A stretch of 36,152 nt of DNA, from contig BFEA01000228.1 of assembly GCA_003427395.1 (NCBI GenBank), positions 1,162,027-1,198,178 of the forward strand, written 5' to 3'. The stretch is from Chara braunii. Taxonomy: Eukaryota; Streptophyta; Charophyceae; Charales; Characeae. The notes beneath the pieces were generated by a model, which was given only the letters and a program-made list of their open reading frames with translations, made no database searches and was not told the origin of the DNA. Every line of letters starts with the position of its first letter. Position 1 is the stretch's first letter. This document shows positions 10,730-20,175 of the stretch, piece by piece. A program made the position numbers and the translations under genes.

Positions 10730-11764
10730 CTTGCCTCCAATCAGCCAGTGTATACTTCCATGTATCCGCCATAGATTCACATGATTTTGCTAATCCTATC
10801 GATGAAAATAGCATAAAGTTCGTCGCGCGGCACACGCTTATACACACTGAAACACACACTTTTGTAGGAATGTATCCTTCCTTGTTCTAGCGTTAGGTTC
10901 ATTCACTTTATTTATTTATTTTGCCCGTTTTGTCGCTGATAATGTCGGGGAGTGAGCCACGAGATATGAGACTTACCTGTTTCCCTCTCTCGTCATCGTC
11001 GTCATTGTCTGCCTGAAAGTGTTTGACGCCCCTCCCCCCCGCTCAGCAACACGATTCATCATGACGTCCAACATATGACCTCAGCATGGAGGACCCGACT
11101 GGTACAAGTGCGCCTTTCAATAAGTTGGACGAATGATGAATCCGCCCTCATGACGTCGTCGACATCGACTACACAGCTATGTGAAGCCCCCTTACCCCTT
11201 CTCTCTTCCGCTTCTTCTTCTTCTTTTTCTTCTTCTTCTTCTTCTTCTTCGTGCGCTATATCCCTATTCTCCCCGTAACAATCTTCTCTGCGCTATCCAA
11301 TTATACTCCCGCTTCTGCCTCTGTCTTCCTCTCGCGCCTCCATCTCTCTCTCGCTCCCCATCTTCGCCAGTCGCTCGTCCTCCTCCAAATCCCTCCACGC
11401 GTTTTGTCGCCCCCTTCATTCATCTGGTCGAGCTCAAGCTCGTCATTGACCGTGTGTCTGCTGTCGATCGAGCACTTGCACGCGCGCCTTCTCTTCTCTT
11501 CACTATCGTGTGCTGCCTTTGCGCTAGTTACCTCCCTCTCGATCTTCCCCCACACTCCGTTTTGCCATCTTTTCTGCTTTGCATGCGCAACCCTCGTCTT
11601 CTTCTGCGCGATCCTCCCCTCTTTCCTCCGCGGGGAGAAGCGGTTAATGGAAGGCCAAAAATTCGTCGAATTTTGACGAATTTTTCACCGAAACTGCCAT
11701 ATTTTCCTGAATTCTTACTTTTTTCTCGTTTTTTTTTTTTTCCTGTTATATATGTGCTTTAGGG
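9867..11764. mobile_element. 1.9-kb element with about 110-130-bp inverted ends
   Basis: The left end (about 9867-9974) is the imperfect reverse complement of the right end (about 11634-11764). Shared landmarks are CATATATAACAGG, an A-rich tract, ATTCAGG, AATATGGCAGTTTCG, GAAAAATTC and TTAACYGCTTCTCC. The right arm has about 25 extra bases that form their own palindrome (AATTCGTC/GACGAATT). The interior is pyrimidine-rich low-complexity DNA: a (CT)n(CA)n run at 10698-10729 and a (TTC)n run at 11208-11250. Long plus-strand frames in the interior follow this composition and are not credible genes. It looks like a non-autonomous TIR transposon, possibly MULE-like. No target-site duplication was confirmed. 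Confidence 0.55.
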
Positions 11765-12523
11765 TACATAACACCCCTGGTTAGCCATGTGTGGTGGGTA
11801 TATGTGCGTATGAATCTCGTAGCCGACGTCATGATACCTTCGTCGATAGGAAGACTCATTCTCATCTTGTCGTTGTCGACAAGGTAGCTCATAGAGGCAA
11901 TAGTGATCGGGTCATCTTCGATGTCGCTCGTCATGCCTTTGAGGTCGGAGCCATTCCCTTCACGATTGTGCGCTTGAGTGCTTGTATGATACTTCTCACG
12001 ATCACGCGCGTTGAATTTGAAATCGAAGGTTGAGTTAGTTCACGAAGCATGATAATCTCCTTCGGGCTCATGTCCTACATCACAGTCAAGACCACGAGTG
12101 AACCTGGTTGAGGTGTCAATTAGTTACATTGGGAGGAAGAAGAAGGAGATGAGAGAAAAAGGAGAAGACGAAGAAGAGAAGGAGAAGATAAGGGAGAACG
12201 AAGAGGAGTGAACACGCTGATAGATACGGCCAAGGCAGGCACGTGGAGAGGAATACGTAACTGCAGCAAGCAGAGCGAAGCGAAGGGGCAACATGAGTTG
12301 AGGAGGCGCGCGAAAGAAGAAGCAAAAGAAGGAAAGGGGAGAGGGCATTGAGTTCGTGGCACGTACTTGGCGTAACGTGGGGGAACGGGTTGTGAACTAG
12401 TGGGTTGCTTGTTGCCTTTTGCACTGTAGGAACTTGGGCCATATTGGAGGTCAGGTGCGGTTAGGCAGAGGGAGAGTCTATTCAGACTCCCCGTGCAAAG
12501 CTCCGACAATGGTGGTATGTACG
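11765..12523. other. No gene recognised; strand-asymmetric purine-rich DNA
   Basis: From about 12120 to 12350 the plus strand is strongly purine-rich with GAAGAAGG-type words, the reverse of the pyrimidine bias at 11180-11560. The long open frames on both sides are consequences of this bias (Ser/Leu/Phe-rich on one strand, Lys/Glu/Arg-rich on the other). Confidence 0.6.
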
Positions 12524-12554
12524 TGTATATATATATATATATGTGTGTGTGTGT
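12524..12554. repeat. (TA)n(TG)n compound microsatellite
   Basis: GTATATATATATATATATGT followed by a short GT run. Simple-sequence repeat with no gene context. Confidence 0.9.
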
Positions 12555-12706
12555 AAGTAAGAAAAAGGAAAGGAAAACACTTATGTGGGCGCCCGTCGGT
12601 CATGATCGCTGCGGACCTGCAGTCGGGCGACCAATAAGAATACCACAGACCTTATTCATACGGTATTGAACCGAAAAGGGGTAGGTAATACACCTTTTTA
12701 TTAATT

Positions 12707-12722
12707 TATAATAATAATAATA

Positions 12723-12753
<31 letters not shown>
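12707..12753. repeat. (ATA)n/(TTA)n self-complementary microsatellite
   Basis: A run of ATA units switches to TTA units, so the tract is an inverted repeat that can fold on itself. Just downstream, CCAAGTTCGAACCT (about 12777-12790) is B-box-like on either strand, but no tRNA fold was found. Confidence 0.85.
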
Positions 12754-12754
<1 letters not shown>

Positions 12755-12881
12755 AAAACCTTCTACGATTGAGACCCCAAGTTCGAACCTCAGGGTTAGA
12801 GGCCTGGACAAGAGAGGCCGAGTTAGTCAAATTCAGAAAAGTCACAGTCGGGTACCTCAACAGTCCAGTCCAACAGACACC

Positions 12882-13045
12882 CAGCAAGCAGTCACATCTT
12901 AGGGGCAAGAGCCACGTCTCATATTGGAGAGTCACATCCCACGAGTAGAAGGGTAGTCCCACAGGCAAGAGTCGTGTTCCATAGACAGGAGTCACATCCC
13001 ACAGTCAAAAGTCATATTCACGAGTGAAAAGTCATGTCTCAAAGG
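12882..13045 (+). repeat. Degenerate tandem repeat, about 20-25-bp period
   Basis: Words of the type GAGTCACATCCCACAG recur about eight times with substitutions (GCAAGAGCCACGTCTCA, GCAAGAGTCGTGTTCCA, AAAGTCATATTCACGAG). No reading frame persists through it. Confidence 0.7.
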
Positions 13046-13309
13046 CCCAAGCAACTGCAGACCTATGGAAATTTTGAAAGATTCTAGACCTTGACATTCA
13101 GAAGCAGACAGACCGTGGGGATGTGGTACCGGAACCAGTCAGGCCCCAAGAAGCAGAGGCTGGCACGAGTCGAAATGCAAGCCAAGACAACAAAAGGACT
13201 GGCCAACCTGCTATTCAGGCAGATTGCTCGTTCGCAAGAAATACGGAAGTGTTGTTGCACTTGTGCGTTGTAGTGAAGGGCAAAACGCTGAAGCCAGAGG
13301 GATGCGTAG

Positions 13310-14190
13310 AGGGAAAGAGAGAAGGGAGGGAGAGAGAGAAGGGAGAAAGAGATGGGAGATAGGGAAAGGGGAACTTGAAGAAAGGGAGAGAACAAATAGG
13401 CATATGCAAACAGTCAGACAAGACAGATAGACAGACAGACAGTCAGAGAGACAGACAGATAGACATACAGACACACAGACAGACATACAGGCAGACAAAG
13501 GCACACAGAGACACACACGCACACATACACAGTGAAACATGCACAGTCACAAAGATACACAAGTGGTGTAGGGACTTGATGACATGCAGACACAGACACA
13601 CACACATACACAGTGAAATATGCACAGTCACAAAGATACACAAGTGATGTAGGGACTTGATGACACGCAGAGACAGACACGAACGCATACACAGTGAGAC
13701 ACACCCAGTCACATTCACACAGTCACACAATGACAATCACACTGTGACACACACACTGCACAGTGTTACACAGGTGCACAGTGACACACACGGTGACACG
13801 GTGTATAGTGATACACACAGTGCACAGTGACACATACAGTGACACAGTGCACAGTGACGCGCATAGTGAAACACACACATACACAGTGGAACACACACAG
13901 ACACTGTAACATACGCAGTGATACAACCTATGAAATACACAGTGACGCATACCATGACATACACAGATACACGATGATACATAAACATACAGTGATACAT
14001 AGATATACGGCGATACACATATACACAGTGACACAGATACACAAGTGACACTGACACACAATGACACAGACATAGTGAAACTGTGACAGATACACAGTGC
14101 ACAGTGTCACACAAATGTACAGTGACAAAGTCATAGTGACACCTACACAGTCACATTGTGACACATGCACAGTGTTACACAAAGAGAGAC
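13310..14190 (+). repeat. Purine tract then CA/CAGTGACA-rich minisatellite
   Basis: A GGGAGAGA-rich stretch (about 13310-13395) leads into ACAGACAG-type and then ACACAGTGACAC-type repeats for nearly 800 bp. Embedded at about 13523-13684 is a tandem duplication of 81 bp (both units contain GCACAGTCACAAAGATACAC and GTAGGGACTTGATGACA) with a few differences. The minus strand is Cys/Val-rich in every frame because of the repeat. There is no gene. Confidence 0.85.
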
Positions 14191-15101
14191 GCATATACGA
14201 AGAAAAAAAAGAGGGACAGAGAAAGAGAGAAATGAGAAAAAAAAGGAGAGAGATACGTACATGGTGTATATGAGAGGCCGACTATGGTGTTGACGTCATA
14301 CACAGTGGTCTTCAAAGTCGAAGTGAGCCTGTTGCGTGAATGCGGCTGTAGAAGGATAGGCAAGTAGTATAGGTTGGGCGCGGAGCGCCACATGGAGAGG
14401 GGCTTCGCTGGATACTGTGTTGGTGTGGCCTGAGGACTTGAAGATTGGCTCAAGAGTTATTGTATTACTCTTATTTGGATGAAATCTCGGTACATTTCTG
14501 CTCTCTGCTTGCAACTGACTACTTGGACATCTGTGTGATTTCATAACTTAACTTTTAGTATATCGTTCCCACTCATATTCCTTGCATATCTGACTTTCAG
14601 GTTTTTATTTATTTATTTATTTAGCAGTGAGTTGGCCGAAATCCACTGTGCAACGGGTAAGCGGTGCTGTCTGCATCCAATTGGGGTGAGCGGGGTGCAG
14701 TACACAGCCAATCAAGTGAACAGACATTGTGCGCAGCCAATCGATTGAGACAATGCGGTGCGCAGTTCATCTGCCATGATCTGACAGAAAGAGACTGGGT
14801 ATGACTAATTGTTGTTGAAAAAAATAGCGAGAGCGAGAAGTTTCGTGAAACTGTCTCGCTATGTGAATGTTTTTTTGTGGGGATGTGGCCGCAAGGGAAT
14901 CGATTCCGTGCAGTCTTGCCTTGCTTAATAGACCACCTGACATTGATAAAGCGGGGTTCACAGTGGATTGAAGGATTGTGCGTGCTATTGGTTAAAGTAC
15001 TCTGAAAGTGGACAACATCGACTAACTTTTGCTCTACATTTTTCTAAAGTCTGCATCTTCTCAAAGTCTTAAACTAACACAATTCGGAGATCAGGCAGAA
15101 T
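14191..15101. other. No gene recognised
   Basis: Contains an (ATTT)n run at 14605-14623. It also has a local set of related words around 14640-14770 (GTGCGCAGCCAATCGATT, GTACACAGCCAATCAAGT, GTGCGCAGTTCATC), suggesting an old short tandem repeat. Nothing coding is supported. Confidence 0.5.
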
Positions 15102-15157
15102 GTCTTTAAGACATGGGGCACATGTTTCGTATGGCCTACCCGTATGAGCTTAAAGAC
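15102..15157. repeat. 9-bp inverted repeat upstream of hairpin array
   Basis: GTCTTTAAG (15102-15110) is a perfect inverse of CTTAAAGAC (15149-15157), with a 38-nt spacer. It lies about 70 bp before the first unit of the hairpin array and may be a diverged outer member. Confidence 0.65.
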
Positions 15158-15226
15158 TTCCGAATGATCCAGGACTTAAAGAAGCGTCGAAAGCGACGAC
15201 CTAGTTCGTCGAGAGAACTTGCGAGG

Positions 15227-15703
15227 GCGATAAGAGGAGCGAGGCCCCAAGAGGCCTGCCCTATTGCCTCACTGCAGGGCTAAGAAAAAGTGGTGGTGAT
15301 AAGAGAAACGAGGCTCCGAGAAGTATGTCTTATTGCCAGGCAGCCGTGCGTCGACGCAAGTAAGCGATAGGAGGAGCGAGGCCCCGCAAGGCCTGCCTTA
15401 TTGCAATAATTAGCATGGGTAAGAGAGGTGGTGATGCGAAAAGCGGGGCTCCGAGAAGCCTGCCTTATTGCCCGCCAACCGTTCTTCAACATCAAACAAC
15501 GATAGGAGAAGCGATACCCCATGAGGTCTGCCCTATCACGACCAGACACTCGGTAAAAAGGTGAGGACTCCGTGTGATCTACCCTTCTATGACAACTCTT
15601 ATGAATATCCCGCAAAAGACTAACGAACCGACAACGTCCAATTTTTTATTCTACTTAGGTGGAGGTAGAAGGAAAGTGACCCCCTGTGACCTATCCTGCT
15701 ACC
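15227..15703 (+). repeat. Hairpin array I: five clear units plus weaker ones
   Basis: Repeated units share a centre of the form AGCGAGGCCCC...GAGGCCTGCC, flanked by complementary arms that differ between units. Arms: GCGATAAG/CTATTGC (15227/15261), GTGATAAGA/TCTTATTGC (15296/15328), GCGATAGG/CCTTATTGC (15364/15396), GGTGAT/ATTGCC (15430/15467), GATAGG/CCTATC (15501/15532), and a last one GGTAG/CTACC (15664/15699). Wobbles and single bulges are allowed. Inner stems also covary: AGGCC/GGCCT in units 1 and 3, GGCT/AGCC in unit 4, ACC/GGT in unit 5. It lies about 350 bp upstream of the repeat B (LTR) copy 1. Confidence 0.7.
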
Positions 15704-15914
15704 TTAACCTAGTGATTGATGTCAAATCTTATGATTCTACTCCGTATGAGATTGAAGATATTTTGTCTGTGTCTGTCAGAAGGGGAAAGTTTTGGCGATG
15801 TTATCTATATATTTTTCTTCCTTTAGACGATTATCTCTAGAAGTTGATCTGATAAGAAGTTAGAGAGGCTACCTAGAGGGAGTTATGTCCATGTAGTATT
15901 ATTTCCGACTAAAA

Positions 15915-15938
15915 TGAAGTTCACCCCATTGAACTTCA
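15915..15938. repeat. 9-bp perfect hairpin
   Basis: TGAAGTTCA (15915-15923) and TGAACTTCA (15930-15938) are inverse copies separated by 6 nt, about 110 bp upstream of the putative LTR start. Confidence 0.7.
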
Positions 15939-16048
15939 GATAGGGGTATGTCGATGGCGAAGAGATGTTGAGACCGTGTTGACCTGTGTGTGATTGCAGG
16001 TCACCTTTATTTTCAAGAGGAATTATTATGAGTCTATACAAGAATACA

Positions 16049-17359
16049 TGTTGTTGCCTTATGGTAACAGGTTGGTTCGCCAACTCAACCCTCACTCACC
16101 CTCGACACCCACACTTTGCATCGACCTTTGTACTGAATAACATCTATGATTTTCGGGCCATTGTCTAAAGGGTCTTTGTTTGGTCAAAAATGGTCCTTGA
16201 ATGACTAAAGTCAGATGAGGCTGAATGACTTAGTCGAAAAAAAGGATGTCTAGTGGAAAGGTTGTAAATGTAAGTGTAATGTGAGTGAAAGTGAATAAAA
16301 GGTTGAATCTGTTAGGATTATGTAAATGTGATTGATTCTGTTTGCAGGTTCGTAAAACGACCAGCCACTCTATTCACTGCAACCCGTTGAGACACTTACG
16401 CTAGTATCCTGGGCCTTGATCCAGACATTTCGTCAACACGCGATTTTATACACTTGGTTTGAGTACCCAGCCTTGTGTTTTTCCCTGATTGTTAAACAAA
16501 TTAGGATTATTGTTAAGACTACGAGCCTTATTCATTTTCTGTTTATTTCATCTATACATGTTTGAAAGATCAATGACCTATGTTTTCCCTTGTGAATTCA
16601 AACTGTTCATGTGAATGTGTTAGGTGTATATGACATCTCCTTGCCTGATTACTTAATCTTATTTCTTATGTACGCATGGTATGACAAAGGGATTTTTCAT
16701 AAGGACACATGTTGAATTGACTTAATCACTAGGTAAGATAGGGTATATGTCTTACGAGTGACCCCTGATAATTCAAGTACTGAGGGGAGCGTGTTCCGAA
16801 AATGGGCTCGGTTGTAAGTCATACCTATTGAAACTAATTATAGTCAAAGCATAGTACGCGCGGACATCCGTCGGTCGAGTCGGCCTGGTTGTAAGTCATA
16901 CCTATTGAAACTAATTATAGTCAAAGCATAGTACGGGCGAACATCCTTCGGTCGAGTCGGCTTGAATTGTGAGTCGGTCCGGGAGATCATCGCCCCGATG
17001 CCCGACGCGTATACAGGTCAGTCTTAGACGTTCAACCACGAGTATGTCTATGCTACGACGATCGAGAAAACGCCCTCGACTGACTTACCTCTGCAATTGC
17101 ATGCAAAAACCTTTGCACATGAGTCAGTAGCTTAGCAGGGATACGCCCACCTAAGGGATGGTGACAGCTCTCGCAGGTGGAGGTGAGTTGTACCTCGCAG
17201 AACCTCTGTCTTGTCGCAGGGAGCTGCGAGAGGTATAGCTAGCGGGCACAGTCGGAGTTGGTCTTGGCTGAAACGCTTCTTAAACTCCTGCGTGATGCGA
17301 CCGTGAGGTCCGACACTGAAAATACTTTACGTCTGGGTGTGGGACGGCCGCGCGCGACA
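16049..17359 (+). mobile_element. Repeat family B copy 1: probable 5' LTR
   Basis: It begins TGTTGTTGCC and ends GCGCGACA, giving the TG...CA ends of an LTR, and a same-orientation copy lies at 25158-26389. Length is 1311 bp against 1232 bp, the difference being almost entirely a 77-bp tandem duplication here. Identity is roughly 90% or slightly higher by eye, so the insertion is old. Two bases after the CA end lies a tRNA-Asp-type primer binding site, which fixes this copy as the 5' LTR of a plus-oriented element. Flanking five-base words do not match those of the other copy (ATACA before this one, ACGCA after copy 2), so a target-site duplication is not shown. Confidence 0.65.
16810..16963 (+). 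repeat. 77-bp tandem duplication inside the LTR
   Basis: The unit starting GGTTGTAAGTCATACC is present twice (16810-16886 and 16887-16963) with a few differences. The other LTR copy has it once, at about 25917. It is therefore a private duplication or a contraction in the other copy. Confidence 0.85.
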
Positions 17360-17361
17360 GG

Positions 17362-17379
17362 AGGCGCTGTTGTTGGGGA
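17362..17379 (+). promoter_or_regulatory. Degraded primer binding site (tRNA-Asp type)
   Basis: The sequence AGGCGCTGTTGTTGGGGA lies 2 nt after the LTR end. The classic plant PBS complementary to the 3' end of tRNA-Asp is TGGCGCCGTTGCCGGGGA, giving 14 of 18 matches, and three of the four mismatches are C-to-T. Position, spacing and sequence agree with a Ty3/gypsy-type retrotransposon that primes from tRNA-Asp. Confidence 0.65.
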
Positions 17380-19814
17380 TCTCGCTTTCCAGCCGAGGTC
17401 CTCAATAAACGGATTCGGATGTGGTAAAACGATGATCACAACAAAACGACAGTCTTTATATAAGCTAATATAACTTGTAATATGTGAGTTAAATTGTCGT
17501 TGGCTAAACGTTAAGAATATAATATGCAGGAGTGTGAAGTCACATTAACGATGCGAACATATATCACATTGTCTTGGAATTCGGCTCCCTACTAATATTC
17601 TTAAGGAACGAACTAGGGTATAAGATAGTTAGAAGTGTATATTAGAAAGACAACTAGTGGGTGTAATATTTTTACATAGAAGTTAGATGTTAGGTTAGTA
17701 AACGACTTAAGAGAGATGTCTATGTGTGTTATATCCTTCCTTCAGTTTACAAACTCGAGACATTTGTCGGTGTGACCTCGTCTATCGGCATAAGTTATTA
17801 CTGACTACATAGACTCTCTTAAATTCTCAAGGGTTAGAGGAGAAGTAGATCTGTGATCAATTATTCTATTTACTTTTAGTCAATATAAACTGACTTAAGT
17901 TAACTTTGTCTTTGTACTACCTTCCTTTTTTGTATCTTCATAACCATGTATGAGTTGTAAGGTTATGACAGACCTCCGTTCTGTGTACAATGAAATTGTC
18001 TAGTAAATATATTGCTTACCACGTTAGAAGGTAAAAAACCCACCATGTCTTTGATATATATCAATAATAGAGACGTCAATAACAGTTGGATGCTGAAAAG
18101 TTTACAGGTCCATGGACATGATTTTTTTGAGTCATGATTCTTTAATAAAGAATCGTTAGGAATAAGTTTATTATTATAGTCATATCTTAATCTTGCTCTT
18201 GGGGTGCTTCTCGTAGTAAAACATACTTTGTCATGAGATTATTTTAGACAAAAACTGTGAGAGACTTGCTTCCGATTATCCGTCATAGATTCCCAACATA
18301 GGCAGGGTCGTGGGCAACAATGTAAGGATGCGGTAGTCATCTCAGGTAATGTCCTTAAGTAGTCATGGCATAATCTGGGAGAGTGATCGTTGTTACATGA
18401 TGGTACTAGACATGTCTTGATACTTGCCTACCCTTCATATATGCTTCATGTAGTATAGTCGTCTAACATGCTTATGCTGTGTGACCCAATGTGATTTGCT
18501 AATGAGAAGCAAGTTAGTAGTAAAAAAGTGGAGTTGGGGATAAAAAAGTGAGAAAATAGAACCTTTAAGGAGAGGATCTCATGATAGTCATCGAAAACGT
18601 GGACGTCACAACTACGAGGTGACTCGTAATTCTTAATGCTTATTTAGTCATGTTGTTCAACACATCGTGAGATGTCTATGTTTACGTCTATATTCTCCTG
18701 TGTCAAAGTCATCAATCGAACTTTCGTGTTAGCATTGAACTTAGCTGTAAGTTATTATTCTATATTCCTGCTATACTAAAAACGACATCGCCATTCCTAA
18801 CAGAGAATGAGCTTTGTAATATTACATTCATATGCTTTCAAACAACCCATATGCAAGTTAGTCATCTATGATGTTATCTCTTAGCTTGGTCTGAGTTTCG
18901 TCATCTGGTTGAGTTATTAGCTTGACAAGTCATTTATCTATTGTTTAGTTTAGAATATCAGTGACTGTTCTACAAGTAGGATGACTGCATATCTCTTGCT
19001 CGCTATCATGGTCTATCCTCAAAATGCATTGAATCTATTGTAATAGTTATAGCATTATAAACTATGAGTTATTAGAATACATCGGAGCACTAGGTCGTAA
19101 CATCTACTACTCATGAGCACGTCATATCACCTTTAACCTTGGGTTGATGCGATCCGACGATGGACCGGGATGCTTCAGCTGTTGTTAAAACAAAGTGTCA
19201 TCCTGAGCAAGTAAACGAATTTTCATGGTTAGTTACACATCGAAAGACCTTTAAGTCATAAGAAGTAGAGAGGAAAATAATCAACTCAATCCAATTTTAC
19301 TTATACTCATGTTCGATAAGCTTAATCATTCTCATTACTTTTTCATCCCTGTACAGTTTCCGCCTAACATTGCTCGCGTCATGATTTCCTTGACCACATA
19401 GGCGTACTGTGTTAACTGATGCAGTGTATTGCACCATTATATTTCTTACTTATTAGCTTTTATTAGTCAATAGGCTTGCAAGCGTTACTTCACCTGCACA
19501 TAAAGGTTTGACTGTTATGTTGCTTAAGGAACACAAGTAAGAAAGAGGCTCAGAAAAATGAAGTCGATAGGACTATTGACATCACAAAAAGGAAGAGGAG
19601 GATTGAAGGGCGGAAATGAGAAAAGGTAGAGAAAAAGATGATATGTGATTGTACGATGATCAGGGCAGCTAACCCAAGCATTCGACCTCCCTTGGTAAAA
19701 TGGCTTAGTATTTTTTGTGTAAAGAATACTATATCGCTCCTTACCTTGCCTTTAGCCACTTTCTTATCCTCATTCAACAATACTCTAAAGATAAATTATT
19801 TACTACCCAAGGAA
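17380..19814. other. Putative retroelement interior without coding potential
   Basis: This follows the LTR and PBS, where gag would be expected, yet all six frames are closed at short intervals and no zinc knuckle, protease or reverse transcriptase motif is visible. The element is either non-autonomous or too decayed to recognise. Confidence 0.5.
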
Positions 19815-20048
19815 GCAATAAGAAGACTCCCGTGGGGTCATCCTATTGCTTGTTTGATTTTACACTAACATACATGACAGGATACTGCAGTAAAATGGGG
19901 TCCTGATGTTTGTCTCTGTCTACTAACTCAATCGTAGCTTGTCTAACTCTGACAGAGTAGTAGTGGGGTCATCCTATTACGCTCTTAAGGACAGACTGGG
20001 CTCTGATTAAGGAGTAATAAGGGACTTCTGTGAAGACCACCTATTGCT
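19815..20048 (+). repeat. Hairpin array II: four units
   Basis: Units carry TGGGGTCATCCTATT-type centres with changing arms: GCAATA/TATTGC (19815/19844) with an inner GAC/GTC, CAGGA/TCCTG (19878/19901), GTAGTA/TATTAC (19957/19975, one G-T pair), and AGTAATA/TATTGCT (20013/20042, one T-G pair). The 3' half of the units resembles the CCTGCCCTATTGC half of array I, so the two arrays look related. It sits just upstream of repeat A copy 2. Confidence 0.6.
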
Positions 20049-20175
20049 AACTTGAATTTTGTATTGATCTTTGATAAGAGGTGGTATGAATTGTTGATGA
20101 ATGCTGAAACAAGTGTTGGAAATGCCTTAACAAGGCTTTCTCAACTACTTGTTTCATCTAATAAAGGGATACTCC

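Noticed and set aside
11181-11762. Long plus-strand frames rich in Ser, Leu, Pro and Phe
   Set aside because: Several frames are open at once, which follows from the pyrimidine bias and the TTC repeat. They lie inside an inverted-end element and show no domain.
13375-14194. Many overlapping frames rich in Cys/Val or Thr/His
   Set aside because: All are translations of the CA/CAGTGACA minisatellite and are open in most frames on both strands.
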